Positions 62,357 to 64,000 of a DNA stretch of 64,000 bases are shown one piece after another. Made by a program: the position numbers and the translations under genes. Source of the DNA: Luteitalea pratensis. GTDB lineage: Bacteria; Acidobacteriota; Vicinamibacteria; Vicinamibacterales; Vicinamibacteraceae. Under the pieces are notes generated by a model that had not been told where the DNA came from, did no database searches, and saw only the letters and a program-made list of their open reading frames with translations. Numbering within the stretch: position 1 is the first letter of the stretch; the number at the start of each line of letters is the position of its first letter. The stretch lies in NCBI RefSeq assembly GCF_001618865.1, contig NZ_CP015136.1, positions 3,817,001 through 3,881,000 on the forward strand. Direction: 5' to 3'.

Positions 62357-63991
62357 ATGAGTGCATCCGCAGCGCGCCGCGCGATGACCATCTTCGGGCC
62401 CGCGCCTGCAGGTCGCCTTCGTGTCAGCGCGTGGCTCGCCACCGCGATGATTGTGGCGGGTGCCTCCTGCGCACCGCGCTCGGACCGGGCAGCGGTCGTC
62501 GACGTGTGGCCATCGCGACTACAGGCCGCCGAGGCCTCGGTCGTTGACGGCTGCTACCGCTGCCTGGAAATCGGGTTGCGCGAATACGAGGCGGCGCTCG
62601 CGGCGGGTGTCGATGCGACGGTCGCACCGCGCGCGTACCGCGTCGCGGTCCACCTGGCGGTGCGCGAGCGCCTGCTGGGGCTGTTTCCCGGCGAGTATCA
62701 GGATGCGCCGGCACGTCTCGCGCAGCGCGCCCTACCGGACGATCGCGCGGCGGCAGCCGACGTCCTTGGGGTGATGCCCTGGAGGCGTGGCACACAGACG
62801 CTGGGCATGGTCCCCTCCGTCCAGTCAGCCGATTTGCCGCGACTTCGTGATCGCCGCCGTGCGCTGGAGCCGTTGGCCGAGACGGATGCCTGGCACGCGA
62901 TGCTGCTCCTCGCGCTTGTTGGCACGAACCCCATCCTCGGTCTCGGAGACGGTGAACGTCCGCCACGCGGTGTGCAACCCGGCCTCGACCGCGATACCTG
63001 GTGGCGCCGTCATCCTGACGATGCGGCTCTCTCGTTCACGCGGCTGACATTGCTGCGCGCGTCGCTCGACGAGTTGGCGGGGTTCCGCGAGATGCATCCA
63101 GCGTTTGTCGAAACCGACGCGATTACGGGGGAGGGCGAACTTGCGCGCGGCCGGCTGGTGTCGGCTGACGAGGCGTTCGCCCGTGCCCTCGAGGCGTTCC
63201 CCGGACTGGTACCGGCGCTGGCGCTGCGCGCCGACATCCGGCAGCGGATGGAAGATCAGGCGGTCGCGCTCGGGCTTTACGATCGCCTGCTCGAGCGCTT
63301 TCCCGAACACCGCGAGGCGCTGCTCGGTCGGGTGAAGACGCTCGGGTTCCTCGCCCGGCATGACGACGCGATCGCTGCCGTCGATCGCATGCTGGCGCTG
63401 GGCACCTGGTATCTCGGTGAGGCGCACTATTGGAAGGCGTGGAACCTGTTCAGCCTGGGCCGCCTTGACGACTCGCGAGTCTCGGTCGACGCGGCGCGCC
63501 CGCTGATGGTCAATGCCGACCTGTCATACCTCGGTGGTGCCATCGCGTTCCGACAGCAGCGATTGGACGACGCCCATCGCGATTTCGATACGGCAGTCGA
63601 ACTCGAGAGCCGCCACTGCGAAGCGCATTTCGATCGCGCCGCCGTCGATCTCACTCGCGGAGCGTGGCCGGTCGCGTCAGCCGGCTTCGACGAAGCGTTC
63701 GAGTGCCTGGATGCGCGCACGCCGACACTGGAGCGACGGATCGCTGATGCGCGCGAGGCTCGCCTTGCAGACGACGTGCGTGCCGCGCTCGTGGCACGAC
63801 GCGAGCAGGCCCTGCGTGATCATCATGCACAGCTCGGCTGGGCCCGCTACAACGCGGGCGTGGCGTATGCGAACTCGGGCAAACCCGCCGAGGCCCGCGC
63901 GCGTGCCGATGAAGCGATCACCATCGGCGGTCCCGCGGCATCGGCGGCGCAGCGCCTGCTGCCGCAATTGCCGCCGGCACAGCTCGACTGA
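62357..63991 (+). CDS. TPR-repeat lipoprotein
   Basis: The 544-residue protein has a signal peptide ending in a lipobox-like AMIVAGASC. Tetratricopeptide-like helices follow: LEIGLREYEAALAAGVDATV near the N terminus, then [80 protein letters not shown], and NAGVAYANSGKPAEARARAD near the C terminus. It is probably an outer-membrane or periplasmic scaffold. It follows the TonB-domain gene by 25 bp on the same strand and could be part of that operon. It ends 9 bases before the window edge. Confidence 0.82.
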   Translation: MSASAARRAMTIFGPAPAGRLRVSAWLATAMIVAGASCAPRSDRAAVVDVWPSRLQAAEASVVDGCYRCLEIGLREYEAALAAGVDATVAPRAYRVAVHLAVRERLLGLFPGEYQDAPARLAQRALPDDRAAAADVLGVMPWRRGTQTLGMVPSVQSADLPRLRDRRRALEPLAETDAWHAMLLLALVGTNPILGLGDGERPPRGVQPGLDRDTWWRRHPDDAALSFTRLTLLRASLDELAGFREMHPAFVETDAITGEGELARGRLVSADEAFARALEAFPGLVPALALRADIRQRMEDQAVALGLYDRLLERFPEHREALLGRVKTLGFLARHDDAIAAVDRMLALGTWYLGEAHYWKAWNLFSLGRLDDSRVSVDAARPLMVNADLSYLGGAIAFRQQRLDDAHRDFDTAVELESRHCEAHFDRAAVDLTRGAWPVASAGFDEAFECLDARTPTLERRIADAREARLADDVRAALVARREQALRDHHAQLGWARYNAGVAYANSGKPAEARARADEAITIGGPAASAAQRLLPQLPPAQLD

Positions 63992-64000
63992 CGGCGTTAA

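Overview
The window is about 64 kb of GC-rich, densely coded bacterial chromosome. The gene content suggests an Acidobacteriota genome, most plausibly class Vicinamibacteria: secreted DUF1684, DUF1080 and DUF4252 proteins, M56/TonB fusions, BlaI-type repressors and many Tat-exported enzymes. This is inference from family content, because no rRNA or other strong phylogenetic marker lies in the window. No tRNA, rRNA or CRISPR array was recognised.

Layout. 0-6 kb: the 3' end of an error-prone DNA polymerase gene (dnaE2), a small membrane protein, a GHMP kinase, a tRNA-dihydrouridine synthase, and a partner-switching module (STAS antagonist, anti-sigma kinase, GAF-GAF-PP2C phosphatase). 6-9.3 kb: yajQ, then an IS5-type insertion sequence inserted 13 bp upstream of a CoA-transferase gene. 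9.4-15.4 kb: a eukaryote-like SET methyltransferase, a YqiA-like esterase, a three-domain peptidoglycan-type fusion protein, an ECF sigma operon and an SGNH hydrolase. 15.6-22.1 kb: a leftward operon with DUF1175, a thioester alpha-2-macroglobulin and two small envelope proteins. 22.2-25 kb: a glycosyltransferase and msrPQ. 25-38 kb: a cluster of three large secreted paralogues (repeat modules, TIG domain, SGNH domain), a polytopic membrane protein, and a matrixin-type protease carrying the same repeat modules. 38-48.9 kb: uridine kinase, an HDOD protein, a broken DUF481 gene, a Tes/MJ0619-like radical SAM protein, a peroxiredoxin, a protein with a possible CNF1-like Cys/His pair, a GH16 enzyme and DUF1684. 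49-58.8 kb: a sugar-acid type operon, an aromatic amino acid hydroxylase, a DUF1080/phosphoesterase operon, moaA and amt. 58.9-64 kb: a decayed pabB fragment, a blaI/M56-TonB operon with a partial tandem duplicate, and a TPR lipoprotein.

The most striking signal is between genes. Many short intergenic spaces are filled with degenerate tandem arrays of about 7-bp units (TRACGCY, GTCTCAG, GGTACCC, GACTCCC, GATTCGG types, plus an 8-9 bp AGAATTTC type). Most start within a few bases of a stop codon, are oriented with the gene they follow, and are often arranged as inverted pairs. Two further palindrome families (GGGCCGGCT and GTCGACCTTCAGGTCGAC) share these spaces, and the first also occurs inside two coding regions. 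Other candidates for new biology are the PBP/SpoIID/HExxH fusion, the SGNH paralogue set with one apparent pseudoenzyme, and the Cys/His protein at 45.1 kb.
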